Positions 8,785 to 17,147 of a stretch of 64,000 nucleotides of DNA are shown here, one piece after another. The notes beneath the pieces were generated by a model that was given only the letters and a program-made list of their open reading frames with translations, was not told the DNA's origin and made no database searches. Every line of letters begins with the position of its first letter. Within the stretch, counting starts at the first letter, position 1. The position numbers and the translations under genes are program-made. Source of the DNA: Helicobacter sp. 13S00401-1 (GTDB taxonomy: Bacteria > Campylobacterota > Campylobacteria > Campylobacterales > Helicobacteraceae); NCBI RefSeq assembly GCF_002272925.1, contig NZ_MLAR01000001.1:124001-188000 (forward strand), written 5' to 3'.

Positions 8785-9615
8785 TTACAAAAACTCACTT
8801 ATCCTATTAGCATTAGCTATCCACGCTTTTAAGCCTTCATAGTCATCTTCTTCTAAAAAGCCTTTTAGTTTTTGTAATTCTTTCTCATAAACATTAATGG
8901 AGTTGGTTAAAAATTCTTTATTCTGTTTAAAGATATCACTCCAAGTTATAGGACTTGACTTTGAAAGTCTACTCATACTTACAAAACCACCACCAGCAAG
9001 CATTAATATATCTTCTGGTCTTTCTTGAGAAAGCACAGCATTAGCTAACGCAAAGCTTAACACATGGGGGAGGTGAGAGATAAAAGCTACATGTTTATCA
9101 TGACTTATGCTATCCATACTAACTATTTGCATGCCTATGGCCAAAAAGACTTCTTTAGCAAAGGCTTCTTGAAAGGTTGAAGCCCTATCAAGATTAGAAA
9201 GGATTACAATTTTATGTTTGTATAAATCCTTAACACTAGCACTTGGTCCACTGTTTTCAGTGCCACACATTGGATGGGCACCTATGTAATACTTTTGAAG
9301 TTTTGGCGAAAGACTTGAAGCTATCTTATCTTTCACACTTCCTAGATCAACTATAGTAAAGTTTGGCCTTTCTACATCTTCAAAGTTATCTAAAACTTCT
9401 AAAGTAGATTCCAAAGGCACAGCCACATAGACTATATCACACTCTTGCAAGTCTTTTAAACTTACTAGCTCATCTACTAGCCCTAAAGTCAAAGCCTGCC
9501 TTCCGTGCAACAAACTAGCATCATAGCCAACCACACTTTTAAACATCTTGGTTTCTTTTAGTGCTAGCCCTAAAGAGCCGCCCATAAGTCCTAGTCCTAT
9601 GATTCCTGCTTGCAT
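8785..9615 (-). CDS. tyrA: Prephenate dehydrogenase
   Basis: A 276-residue TyrA, which oxidatively decarboxylates prephenate to 4-hydroxyphenylpyruvate in tyrosine synthesis. It starts with the dinucleotide motif GIIGLGLMGGSLG (residues 4-16), followed by the substrate-binding AHPMCGTENSG and SHLPHVLSFALA. The length is that of a monofunctional enzyme with no chorismate mutase or ACT domain. It is separated from the nitroreductase gene by about 70 bases and diverges from the plus-strand cupin gene. Confidence 0.93.
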   Translation of the reverse strand: MQAGIIGLGLMGGSLGLALKETKMFKSVVGYDASLLHGRQALTLGLVDELVSLKDLQECDIVYVAVPLESTLEVLDNFEDVERPNFTIVDLGSVKDKIASSLSPKLQKYYIGAHPMCGTENSGPSASVKDLYKHKIVILSNLDRASTFQEAFAKEVFLAIGMQIVSMDSISHDKHVAFISHLPHVLSFALANAVLSQERPEDILMLAGGGFVSMSRLSKSSPITWSDIFKQNKEFLTNSINVYEKELQKLKGFLEEDDYEGLKAWIANANRISEFL

Positions 9616-9723
9616 GCTTAACCTCGTTTATCCCTAGCTGGGATTTGATGTGTATCAATCCTAAAGTATAGCATTTAGCTATACTAAATCTACACATATG
9701 ATTTAAGTTTAAAAGGATAAAAA

Positions 9724-10020
9724 ATGATTAATTGGTTAAACGCAGATTTTTCAAAAAAAGTACAATTCAACAAGCTAGTAAGTTCTCCAGCAAGCGATGA
9801 GATGCAAATAGTTATACCAGCAGGAGAAGAGATAAAAGAACACAAATCCCCTTCAATGATAGCCATACAAGTACTTAAAGGCGAGATAGAGCTAAAAGTG
9901 CTTTGTAGTATGTTTACATTAAAAGATGGTGATATGAAAGTTATAGATACAGGTGGAGTAGAGCACGCCTTAAAAGCAAAAGTAGATTCTGTAGTAAGAC
10001 TTAGCATTTATAAGAAATAA
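9724..10020 (+). CDS. Small cupin-domain protein
   Basis: A 98-residue single-domain beta-barrel protein of the cupin type. The pattern PAGEEIKEHKSPSMIAIQVLKGEIEL resembles cupin motif 1 (G-x5-HxH...E...G), but only one His is kept (EHKSP). DGDMKVIDTGGVEHAL resembles motif 2. The metal site is therefore incomplete. It has its own short promoter region (AAAAGG before the ATG) and ends at a strong palindromic terminator. No function can be assigned. Confidence 0.72.
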   Translation: MINWLNADFSKKVQFNKLVSSPASDEMQIVIPAGEEIKEHKSPSMIAIQVLKGEIELKVLCSMFTLKDGDMKVIDTGGVEHALKAKVDSVVRLSIYKK

Positions 10021-10078
10021 ATTTTTATATAGATTTTTTATAGCCTAGCTGCTAAAGATTTTTATAATATCTACTTAA

Positions 10079-10110
10079 TTTATAAAGCCTTTTATAAAAG
10101 GCTTTATAAA
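10079..10110. terminator. Bidirectional palindromic terminator between cupin gene and flgE
   Basis: A perfect 32-bp palindrome centred on TTTATAAA, with GCC/GGC in each arm (TAAAGCC...GGCTTTA). It lies between two convergent genes, 58 bases after the cupin stop and 20 bases after the flgE stop. It can fold in RNA from either strand, which fits a shared terminator. Confidence 0.75.
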
Positions 10111-10129
10111 CACTAAGCTTTTTAGCTAA

Positions 10130-12283
10130 CTACTGTTTTAAGTTTAATAATGTATTTAATATCTGATCTGAAGTAGTAACAGCCTTAGAGTTTGCTTGGA
10201 ATCCTCTTTGAACTACTATAAGTTGAGTTAAAGCACGACTAAGATCAACGTTACTCATCTCTAGCTTAGACCCACTTACACCACCTCTTCTACCAGTGTT
10301 TGCAGCTCCTATTGAAGGCTCTCCACTGTTTCCAGTTTGAGCAAAGATATTGCCTCCTTTAGCTTGAAGACCAGCATCATTAGCAAAGTTAGCTAGGGCA
10401 ACTTGAGCTAAGGCTAAAGTCTTACCATTACTAAAAGCACCTAACAAAGATCCATTAGAATCAAATCTAACATCCACTAAGTCCCCTGCCCCATATCCAT
10501 TTTGATTAATAGTATAAGTTTCTGAGATCTTATCTACACTTGTTAAGCCATTAAATGTAGCACCACTTCCAAAGTTAAGCTCTAGTCTTTGAGGAGAGTC
10601 GGCACCATTTTTTGGATCAAACTGAAGCATAGGAGGATTCATCCCAGCCAAACTTCCGTCATCATTAAAAGTAACTTTTCCACCTTCAAAAATATTTGGA
10701 TGACTAGCTGACCCACCTATAAACTGACTAGGCTCTGGCACTATAGCCCTAAAACCCCACTCCTTAGTTCCAGTCTTAAAAAACTCAAATCTAACAGTAT
10801 GCTTACTTCCTAGGCTATCTACTACATCTATACTGGTGCCATGAACTGCGTGGGCAAACTTACCTGAAGTAGATGAAACTCCACCTTCAACAAGGCTAGC
10901 AGTATTAAGTGCCCTCATAGAATCTCTAAATAAGACATTAGTACTAACTGACTTAGAGCTATAAGCACTAGCAACTATGTTTAAGTTTTGCTGCTTGCCA
11001 TCATTATCATCTTTATTATGTATCTCAAACATACCGTATTTATTTAAAGTAACGCTTACGCTAGCTGTAGAATCTGCATATGGTCTATCAGGATGCTTTA
11101 TCATATTAGCATCATATTGCATAAGCTCTCTTAAGTCTTCAGTAGTCCTAAACTGTCCAGTTGTAGAATCTGCATCTACGTTTTTAGTGTAGCGATATCT
11201 AAAAGCAGTTATATCTCTATCACCTTTTACAAAGTTAGCAAAAACTCCTGTTCCACCATCAGTTATGATGATATTTTTAGTGCTTGCATCACCATCTAAC
11301 TCATTTTTATTTTCTAGTCTTAACTGTCCATTATCAAGATAAGCTTCAACACCAGTTTTATTTTTAACAGCATTTATGGCTAATTGGGCTGCACTTAGTG
11401 AGCTTAAGCCTGAAAGGGCTGAATCATTACTTACATTAATCTTAGTGCCATTTATAGAAACTGTACTTGGTTCTTTACTAGGGATGATAGTGTTAGTAAG
11501 TTTTGCAGTTTTATAACTCATCCATATGCCTTGGTTTTCACTAAGGCCTAAAGAATCCCCATTTTCATTAAATAGTGCACCTAAGTCTTCGCCAACTTGA
11601 GTTATATTCATCTTAGAGTCATATTGCGGATTAACACCATTAGCTGCGGTTCTAGTTGTAGAATCTAGGGCTGCTACATTTTGAGTTTGTCCTACGTGCC
11701 TACCGGCATTTAAGTTAGCCCTCATAGAGATAGCAGTAGTGGATCTAGCTGGCATAACCATGCCCGGGTCTATTTGTATATTTTGTAAAGGGCCAGTGTT
11801 ATCAACTTTAAAAAAGTCAGAATCACTCATATTGCCACTACCTTCATTAAGTGCGCCTCTATTCCAGCCTTGTACTACATAACCACCTGCTGTGACAAGA
11901 TTCCCATTAGCATCAAACATAAATGAGCCATCTCTTGTGTAGTCTTTAGTTATACCTCTATCTGGGCTTATCACAAAGAAACCATCACCCTCTATAGCAA
12001 GGTCAGTTTTAACATCTGTATTTTGGATATTTCCTTGTGAGAAGACTTTAGAAGTAGAGTTTACACCTACACCAAGCCCAACTGAGAAGTCATTTTGCCC
12101 GCCTAGTCCATTTTGATAAGGGCTAGTGGCGATTTGCTTAACTTGAGAAAGCATATCTACAAAAGATGCCCTTGAGTACTTAAAGCCCACTGTATTGACG
12201 TTTGCTATATTATTGCTTTCTACATCTAATGCTACTTGGTGAGCTTGCATACCACTCACACCTGACCACAATGAACGCAGCAT
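10130..12283 (-). CDS. flgE: Flagellar hook protein FlgE (long form)
   Basis: A 717-residue hook subunit that polymerises into the universal joint between basal body and filament. The N-terminal coiled region has LWSGVSGMQAHQ and NNIANVNTVGFKYSR (first 40 residues). FlgE-type domains and a large variable centre follow. The C-terminus ends with SNVDLSRALTQLIVVQRGFQANSKAVTTSDQILN, the paired helix shared by axial proteins (shown here in shortened parts: SNVDLSRAL, QRGFQAN, DQILN). Length matches H. pylori FlgE (718). The ATG has AAAGGA upstream, and a sigma-54 site about 36 bases before it makes this a class II flagellar gene. Confidence 0.96.
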   Translation of the reverse strand: MLRSLWSGVSGMQAHQVALDVESNNIANVNTVGFKYSRASFVDMLSQVKQIATSPYQNGLGGQNDFSVGLGVGVNSTSKVFSQGNIQNTDVKTDLAIEGDGFFVISPDRGITKDYTRDGSFMFDANGNLVTAGGYVVQGWNRGALNEGSGNMSDSDFFKVDNTGPLQNIQIDPGMVMPARSTTAISMRANLNAGRHVGQTQNVAALDSTTRTAANGVNPQYDSKMNITQVGEDLGALFNENGDSLGLSENQGIWMSYKTAKLTNTIIPSKEPSTVSINGTKINVSNDSALSGLSSLSAAQLAINAVKNKTGVEAYLDNGQLRLENKNELDGDASTKNIIITDGGTGVFANFVKGDRDITAFRYRYTKNVDADSTTGQFRTTEDLRELMQYDANMIKHPDRPYADSTASVSVTLNKYGMFEIHNKDDNDGKQQNLNIVASAYSSKSVSTNVLFRDSMRALNTASLVEGGVSSTSGKFAHAVHGTSIDVVDSLGSKHTVRFEFFKTGTKEWGFRAIVPEPSQFIGGSASHPNIFEGGKVTFNDDGSLAGMNPPMLQFDPKNGADSPQRLELNFGSGATFNGLTSVDKISETYTINQNGYGAGDLVDVRFDSNGSLLGAFSNGKTLALAQVALANFANDAGLQAKGGNIFAQTGNSGEPSIGAANTGRRGGVSGSKLEMSNVDLSRALTQLIVVQRGFQANSKAVTTSDQILNTLLNLKQ

Positions 12284-12318
12284 AGTAATCCTTTGGTATT
12301 GAAATATTTAAACCCTAA

Positions 12319-12335
12319 AAGCAAAAATAGTTCCT
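12319..12335 (-). promoter_or_regulatory. Sigma-54 (RpoN) promoter of flgE
   Basis: On the minus strand the sequence reads AGGAACTATTTTTGCTT. The invariant GG (12334-12333) and GC (12322-12321) are exactly 10 bases apart, matching TGGCACN5TTGCA with small changes at the flanks. The -12 element is about 36 bases from the flgE ATG, the same distance as at the second hook gene in this window. Confidence 0.75.
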
Positions 12336-12435
12336 TTATAATGCTTGTGATAGAATCCACTTTATATTTTTTAAGTTTTATAGGAAGGGTATAATTCTAA
12401 AAAAACATCCCTATTAAAAGTAAGCGAGGACTTTC

Positions 12436-13491
12436 ATGCATAAAGATTCTAAGATTTTTATAGCTGGCCATAAAGGTCTTGTAGGCTCTAGCATATATAA
12501 AGAGTTAAGCGATCAAGGATTTAATAATCTTTTAGTAAGAAGTAGAAGCGAACTTGACCTACTAGACTTTGAAGCTGTAAAAAAGTTTTTTGAAGAACAA
12601 AAGCCTGAAGTTGTCTTCCTAGCAGCAGCTAAGGTTGGTGGAATCTTGGCTAATAATACCTATAGGGCTGACTTCTTATATGAAAACCTAAACATACAAA
12701 ACAATGTCATCCATTCTAGTTACCTAAGCAAGGTTAAAAAACTAATCTTTTTAGGAAGCAGTTGCATATATCCTAAAAATGCCCCTTGCCCTATAAAAGA
12801 AGATAGCTTACTAACTGCTCCTTTAGAATACACTAATGAACCCTATGCTATAGCTAAGATTGCTGGACTTAAGCTTTGTGAAAGTTATAACCTTCAACAT
12901 GGCACTAACTTCATAAGTCTTATGCCTACTAATATGTATGGGCCAAATGATAACTATAACCTTTCTAGCTCTCACGTCATGCCAGCGCTCATTAGAAAGA
13001 TAGTACTTGCTAAGTGGTTAGAAGATGGAAAGCTTGACTTAGTAAAAAAGAATCTAAAAAAAGAGTGTGGCAAAGATGATGTAAAGGCCTATCTAAAAGG
13101 CTTTGGTGTAAGTAAAGATAGTGTTATCATCTGGGGAAGTGGACGTCCTAGAAGGGAGTTTTTACATAGTAGTGATCTAGCAAAGGCTTGTATTTTTATA
13201 GCACAAAATGTAGACTTTAAAGATCTAGCGGCTAATAAAAAAGAAGTAAGAAACACTCATATAAATATAGGCTATGGTAAAGATATAAGCATATCTGAGT
13301 TAGCTAATATGATAAAAGATATCGTTGGCTTTAAAGGAACTTTAGTTTATGATATCTCAAAGCCAGATGGAGTTATGCAAAAAGTGATGGATATAAGCAA
13401 GCTAGAAAGCCTTGGCTTTAAACCTGAGATAAGCTTAAAAGAAGGACTAAAAGATGTCATCTCTAGCTATCTAGAAAGCTTTGAAGGTTAG
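12436..13491 (+). CDS. fcl: GDP-L-fucose synthase
   Basis: A 351-residue short-chain dehydrogenase/epimerase that converts GDP-4-keto-6-deoxymannose to GDP-L-fucose, the donor for fucosylated lipopolysaccharide. The Rossmann motif is IAGHKGLVGSS (residues 8-18), the catalytic pair is EPYAIAKIAG, and GSSCIYPK plus PTNMYGPNDNYN are family hallmarks. RPRREFLHSSDLA matches the substrate loop. It is slightly longer than most (about 310-320) because of an insert around residues 200-220. GDP-mannose dehydratase is not in the window. Confidence 0.92.
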   Translation: MHKDSKIFIAGHKGLVGSSIYKELSDQGFNNLLVRSRSELDLLDFEAVKKFFEEQKPEVVFLAAAKVGGILANNTYRADFLYENLNIQNNVIHSSYLSKVKKLIFLGSSCIYPKNAPCPIKEDSLLTAPLEYTNEPYAIAKIAGLKLCESYNLQHGTNFISLMPTNMYGPNDNYNLSSSHVMPALIRKIVLAKWLEDGKLDLVKKNLKKECGKDDVKAYLKGFGVSKDSVIIWGSGRPRREFLHSSDLAKACIFIAQNVDFKDLAANKKEVRNTHINIGYGKDISISELANMIKDIVGFKGTLVYDISKPDGVMQKVMDISKLESLGFKPEISLKEGLKDVISSYLESFEG

Positions 13492-13495
13492 TTAT

Positions 13496-14110
13496 ATGAA
13501 GCCTGCATTTAAACTTATACTTTTAACTTGTGCTACCTCCTTAGCCTTTAGCCTTCAAGCTAGAGACAATCCTTTCCAGTCCAACTTAAACCAAAGAGAT
13601 TTTATAGATATGCAAGATAAAAAGCCTAAGCCTTTTTTAGATTCTATAAATGTAAAGTTGCCAAGCACGGCTAGGGAGCTAGATTCCATAATCATAAACT
13701 ACAAAAACATAGATGGCTCAACTTCTACTAAAACTATAAAGCTAGATGCAAGTCTAGACTGGCACTATCCTGTACGTATCTCCCAGGATGAAGCCATAAA
13801 AGATATACATAAACGTTACTTTAATCTCTATAAATTTGACTTTTATATACTAAAAAACTCAATTGAAATCCTAAGTCCACTAAAACTACAAAGAAGCTTC
13901 CTTTTAGCTTCACCTATGCGTATAGTTATGGACTATAAAAGAGATTCTAAAGATGAGTTTAGTAGCTCTTTACAAACCCATCTTCAGTACTTTAGTACTG
14001 TAAGCGTTGAAACTCACGAGAAGTTTTATAGAGTCATACTTACTCTAGATGGACAATACAAGCACAAGGTCACAGCAAATGGCAACACCTACAAAATTAC
14101 ACTTCAGTAA
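13496..14110 (+). CDS. Exported AMIN-domain-like protein
   Basis: About 204 residues with a signal peptide (KPAFKLILLTCATSLAFSLQA). The C-terminal third (HLQYFSTVSVETHEKFYRVILTLDG) looks like an AMIN domain, a beta-rich module that places periplasmic proteins at peptidoglycan. I would place the start at ATG 13496, with AAGG 7 bases upstream, rather than at the TTG at 13481 inside the fcl stop region. It overlaps aroK by 29 bases, as in the H. pylori arrangement of a hypothetical protein before shikimate kinase. No enzymatic motif was seen. Confidence 0.68.
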   Translation: MKPAFKLILLTCATSLAFSLQARDNPFQSNLNQRDFIDMQDKKPKPFLDSINVKLPSTARELDSIIINYKNIDGSTSTKTIKLDASLDWHYPVRISQDEAIKDIHKRYFNLYKFDFYILKNSIEILSPLKLQRSFLLASPMRIVMDYKRDSKDEFSSSLQTHLQYFSTVSVETHEKFYRVILTLDGQYKHKVTANGNTYKITLQ

Positions 14111-14624
14111 AGAAAATATAGTACTTATAGGATTTATGGGGAGTGGGAAGAGTACAGTAGGAAGGCTGATAGCTGAGGAGTTAGGCTACACTTTTATAGA
14201 TAGTGATGCATGGATAGAATCTAAGCTTGATATGAAGATAAAAGAGATCTTTGCTGCAAGAAGTGAAAGCTACTTTAGAAGCCTAGAAAAGATGTTCATA
14301 GATGCTAATCACAATGATCATTCACTAGTTATAGCTACAGGTGGGGGCATGCCTTGTTTTAATGACACTCATGCACTAGGGATTAATATCTACTTAAGAG
14401 TACCTTTTGAAGTCATAGCCAAAAGACTAAAAGATGATGGCTTAAGACCTTTGTTTCAAGATGAGGCTAAAGCTCTAGAACTCTTTAAACGAAGAGAGGC
14501 TATTTATGAAAGAGCACAGTTTGTTGTAGATGGAAGTTTAAGACCAGTTGAAGTAAAAGATTCCATCCTTAAGCTTTTAAAAGACTCTTACTTAAAGAGC
14601 ACACCTCCAAAGGACTTACATTAA
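14082..14624 (+). CDS. aroK: Shikimate kinase
   Basis: About 180 residues. It phosphorylates shikimate at O-3 in the chorismate pathway. Walker A is GFMGSGKST (close to the N-terminus), followed by DSDAWIE (shikimate binding), FR near SYFRSLE, ATGGGMP and the lid arginine in DGLRPLF. The frame is open from 14049, but ATG 14082, after AAGG, gives the normal N-terminus. It overlaps the preceding AMIN gene by 29 bases, so expression is probably coupled. Confidence 0.94.
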   Translation, partial: ATPTKLHFSKENIVLIGFMGSGKSTVGRLIAEELGYTFIDSDAWIESKLDMKIKEIFAARSESYFRSLEKMFIDANHNDHSLVIATGGGMPCFNDTHALGINIYLRVPFEVIAKRLKDDGLRPLFQDEAKALELFKRREAIYERAQFVVDGSLRPVEVKDSILKLLKDSYLKSTPPKDLH

Positions 14625-14752
14625 CAAAGCTAGTAAGTCTTTTATAATAAAAGCCTTATGTGCCTAGCATAGCAAACAGCATTTTAAGTGCTTAAGTTAT
14701 ACTAGGTCTAACTACTTCTACTAAACTTTATATAAGAAAATCTCAAATACAC

Positions 14753-14772
14753 AGTGTTTCTCAAGAAACACT
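14753..14772. repeat. 20-bp dyad, copy 1
   Basis: AGTGTTTCTCAAGAAACACT has 9-bp arms around CA. The identical core TGTTTCTCAAGAAACACTAC occurs again at 14872-14891. It could be a protein-binding dyad or part of a two-way terminator. Confidence 0.7.
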
Positions 14773-14871
14773 ACACACTAATAAATTTTACTTTTAGCTA
14801 GGCTATTAAAAATCTATCATCAAAAAAACTATTAGCGCCCATCAAACTTACTAAAAGCTAAAGATATATAA

Positions 14872-14891
14872 TGTTTCTCAAGAAACACTAC
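14872..14891. repeat. 20-bp dyad, copy 2
   Basis: TGTTTCTCAAGAAACACTAC is the same core as at 14755-14774, with one arm base (A for G) changed at the left edge. It lies 57 bases from the amtB stop codon. Confidence 0.7.
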
Positions 14892-14948
14892 ATTTGGCCA
14901 ACATCTAGCCTAGTTTGCTAGAATCTAAAGCTTTAAAGCTAGCAGATC

Positions 14949-16190
14949 CTACTCTAAGATATTATAAGCTTCCTCACCATGCAAGCTTACATCTAGTCCA
15001 TCATCCTCTGCCCTATCTTCAACGCGCAGCCTCATAAATAAAGATAAAATCTTAAATATAACGTAGCTAACCACACCTGAAAGGATAACGCTAAAAAGTA
15101 CTCCAAAGACTTGCTCGCCTAGCAGATGAAAACTACCACTGTAAAATAGTCCTTCAGGTGCTATCTTTCCTACTACGTCATTAATACTTGTACTTGCAAA
15201 AAGCCCAGTAGCTATACCTCCCCATATACCTCCTATACCATGAAGCCCAAACGCATCAAGTGTATCATCGTACTTTAACTTTGCCTTCACATAGCTAATG
15301 CCAAAAAAGCAAAGAGGGGAGGCTAAAAAGCCTATAATAACAGCAGGTATTGGACCAACATAACCTGCAGCAGGAGTTATAGCAACTAAGCCTGCTATAA
15401 GTCCAGTTGTACCACCTAGCAAAGTTGGTTTTTTATACTTTATCCACTCTATGCTTAGCCAGCCAAGCAGTCCAGCAGCCGCAGCTAAAATGGTGGCTAC
15501 TAAAGCGTGCACTGCTACTTCATTTATAGCACCACTACTACCTGCATTAAACCCTAGCCAGCCAAAAAACAAAAGCATAGCACCTAAAAAGCTAAAAGGA
15601 AGATTATGGGGCATATTGCCCTCTATCATGTGACTTTTTCTGCAGCCTACAACTAGTGCACCCACAAGTCCAGCTATACCAGCACTTATATGCACAACTC
15701 CTCCACCTGCAAAGTCTAGTCCACCTCTATGAAGCAAGAAGCCATTTTCACTCCAAACAGCATGCGCTAGGATGTTATAAACTATCAAACTCCAAAGTGT
15801 AGTAAAAATGATGATAACGCTAAATCGCACGCGCCCAACTAAAGAACCGCCTATAATGGCTGTGCTGATGATGGCAAACATCATCTGAAATAGCATAAAA
15901 AGCAAGTTAGGCACACCATTTTCATTAACACCTTTTAGATTATCCAGTGCAAAAAAGCTTAGATCTCCTATGATGCCTATGCCCGTATCATGGCCAAAAC
16001 TTAGCGTAAAGCCAATTATCGCCCACTCTATAGCAACAACCCCAAAAACAACAAAGCTGTTCATAATCGTACTTAGGGCATTTTTTGACTTAGTCATACC
16101 AGAGTAAAACATAGCCAGTGCTGGCGTCATCAAAAGCACTAGCATAGTGCATAGAAGTATAAAAACTGTATTTGCCCCGTTTATCATCAC
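14949..16190 (-). CDS. amtB: Ammonium transporter AmtB
   Basis: A 413-residue membrane protein with about eleven hydrophobic segments. It conducts ammonium as ammonia across the inner membrane. Family features are MTPALAMFYSGM near the N-terminus, DFAGGGVVHISAG (conserved Asp and first pore His), FNAGSS and DAFGLHGIGGIWGG (second pore His). The gene follows glnK after about 25 bases on the same strand, the standard glnK-amtB pair in which GlnK plugs the channel. H. pylori is not known to me to carry this pair. Confidence 0.96.
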   Translation of the reverse strand: MMINGANTVFILLCTMLVLLMTPALAMFYSGMTKSKNALSTIMNSFVVFGVVAIEWAIIGFTLSFGHDTGIGIIGDLSFFALDNLKGVNENGVPNLLFMLFQMMFAIISTAIIGGSLVGRVRFSVIIIFTTLWSLIVYNILAHAVWSENGFLLHRGGLDFAGGGVVHISAGIAGLVGALVVGCRKSHMIEGNMPHNLPFSFLGAMLLFFGWLGFNAGSSGAINEVAVHALVATILAAAAGLLGWLSIEWIKYKKPTLLGGTTGLIAGLVAITPAAGYVGPIPAVIIGFLASPLCFFGISYVKAKLKYDDTLDAFGLHGIGGIWGGIATGLFASTSINDVVGKIAPEGLFYSGSFHLLGEQVFGVLFSVILSGVVSYVIFKILSLFMRLRVEDRAEDDGLDVSLHGEEAYNILE

Positions 16191-16215
16191 CTATCCTTTT
16201 TTAGTTTATAGAATC

Positions 16216-16566
16216 CTAAATAGCCTCATAGCCATTTTGTCCAGTCCTTATCCTTATAACATCAGCTACGGGTAAGATAACTATCTTGCCATCTCCTACC
16301 TGCCCACTTGCTAACGTTTTTAAAGCTATATCTTTTATCCTTTCTACATCTTCTGCCTTAGCTATTATCTCAACTCTTATACGTGGCATGAGATTAGCCG
16401 TGATCTGAGATCCTCTATAGATCTCAACTTTGCCTTTTTGATTACCTTGGCCACTTACGTTTATGATAGTCATACCAGTTATGCCTTCTTTAAAAAAAGC
16501 ATCTCTTAATATGCCTACTTTGTTATGTTTTGTTGTGATTTCTATCTTGTAGATTTGCTCGCTCAT
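16216..16566 (-). CDS. glnK: PII-family regulator GlnK/GlnB
   Basis: A 116-residue trimeric signal protein that binds ATP, ADP and 2-oxoglutarate and blocks AmtB when nitrogen is plentiful. The N-terminal strand, GITGMTIINVSGQG, the T-loop GNQKGKVEIYRGSQI and the B-loop GQVGDGKIVILPV are all present. The T-loop Tyr that is uridylylated in enteric bacteria (RGAEY) is Ile here (RGSQI, residue 55), so control by UTase is not possible at that site. Operon partner of amtB. Confidence 0.9.
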   Translation of the reverse strand: MSEQIYKIEITTKHNKVGILRDAFFKEGITGMTIINVSGQGNQKGKVEIYRGSQITANLMPRIRVEIIAKAEDVERIKDIALKTLASGQVGDGKIVILPVADVIRIRTGQNGYEAI

Positions 16567-16855
16567 CTTAAAAAGCTCCTTAAATGGTTTTTGGTGTTTG
16601 ATAAACTCTAGAATTATAGAGCATCACCAAAGGTATATAACAGCCATATGTCTACAGTGATATTTTTATAGCATCTAGTACATCTTTTATATGGTTAATT
16701 AAACTAAACACATATCGTGTTGAGTAGGATTATAATATCTTAAACTTTAAAGTAAGATAAAGATAGCATTATCAAGCCCTAAAATAAGTCTCTAGCAAAA
16801 CTTAGTCAAGTTGTACATGACCATAACGATTAACTCCATAAATATTTTTATTAAG

Positions 16856-16871
16856 ATAAATTTAAATTTAT
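16856..16871. promoter_or_regulatory. Perfect AT palindrome
   Basis: ATAAATTTAAATTTAT is fully self-complementary. It lies about midway in the glnK/PAS intergenic region. The repressor, if any, is unknown. Confidence 0.4.
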
Positions 16872-16988
16872 TAAAATGCTTGATAATAAAGATTCTCCTT
16901 ACATTTTTACACAAGAAAGTATCCTAATAATTTACTTTAATGAGAATCTTGCGAGCTAAAATTAACGATTAGACTAAAGAAATAAGTC

Positions 16989-17002
16989 TTTTTTTTTTTT
17001 TT
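16989..17002 (+). repeat. Homopolymeric T14 tract upstream of the chemotaxis genes
   Basis: An uninterrupted run of 14 T lies 145 bases before the PAS-protein ATG. In Helicobacter, tracts of this length in promoters vary by slipped-strand mispairing and change transcription. Whether this one sits near the -35 element cannot be judged, since no clear -10/-35 pair was identified. Confidence 0.7.
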
Positions 17003-17147
17003 GTATTTAAACACGTGCTTAGGTGATCGTAAATCAAAATAAGAGGTAAGATCAGAAAAAAGTAACATCATTTTTACCATTTTCACATAACATTTTTATG
17101 TTTTTGTTTTAAAGGGGTTTTATTGCACACTAGTTTAAGGAAGATAA

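Larger units (their letters stand above)
14625..14948. other. Convergent intergenic region with a duplicated dyad
   Basis: This stretch of 324 bases lies between the 3' ends of aroK (+) and amtB (-). It has no plausible gene. It holds two copies of a dyad (14753-14772 and 14872-14891) and otherwise AT-rich sequence without a strong T-tailed hairpin. Confidence 0.6.
16567..17147. other. Divergent regulatory region between glnK and the PAS/chemoreceptor genes
   Basis: These 581 non-coding bases separate divergent genes. They contain an inverted repeat AACAC-N5-GTGTT (16707-16721), a perfect 16-bp AT palindrome (16856-16871), a 9-bp inverted pair AAGATTCTC/GAGAATCTT (16889-16897 and 16942-16950), and a run of 14 T (16989-17002). 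No open frame of protein-like composition was seen. Confidence 0.7.

Noticed and set aside
17114-17132. GGGGTTTTATTGC before the PAS gene as a sigma-54 promoter
   Set aside because: Spacing between GG and GC does not reach 10 bases together with a CAC-like core.
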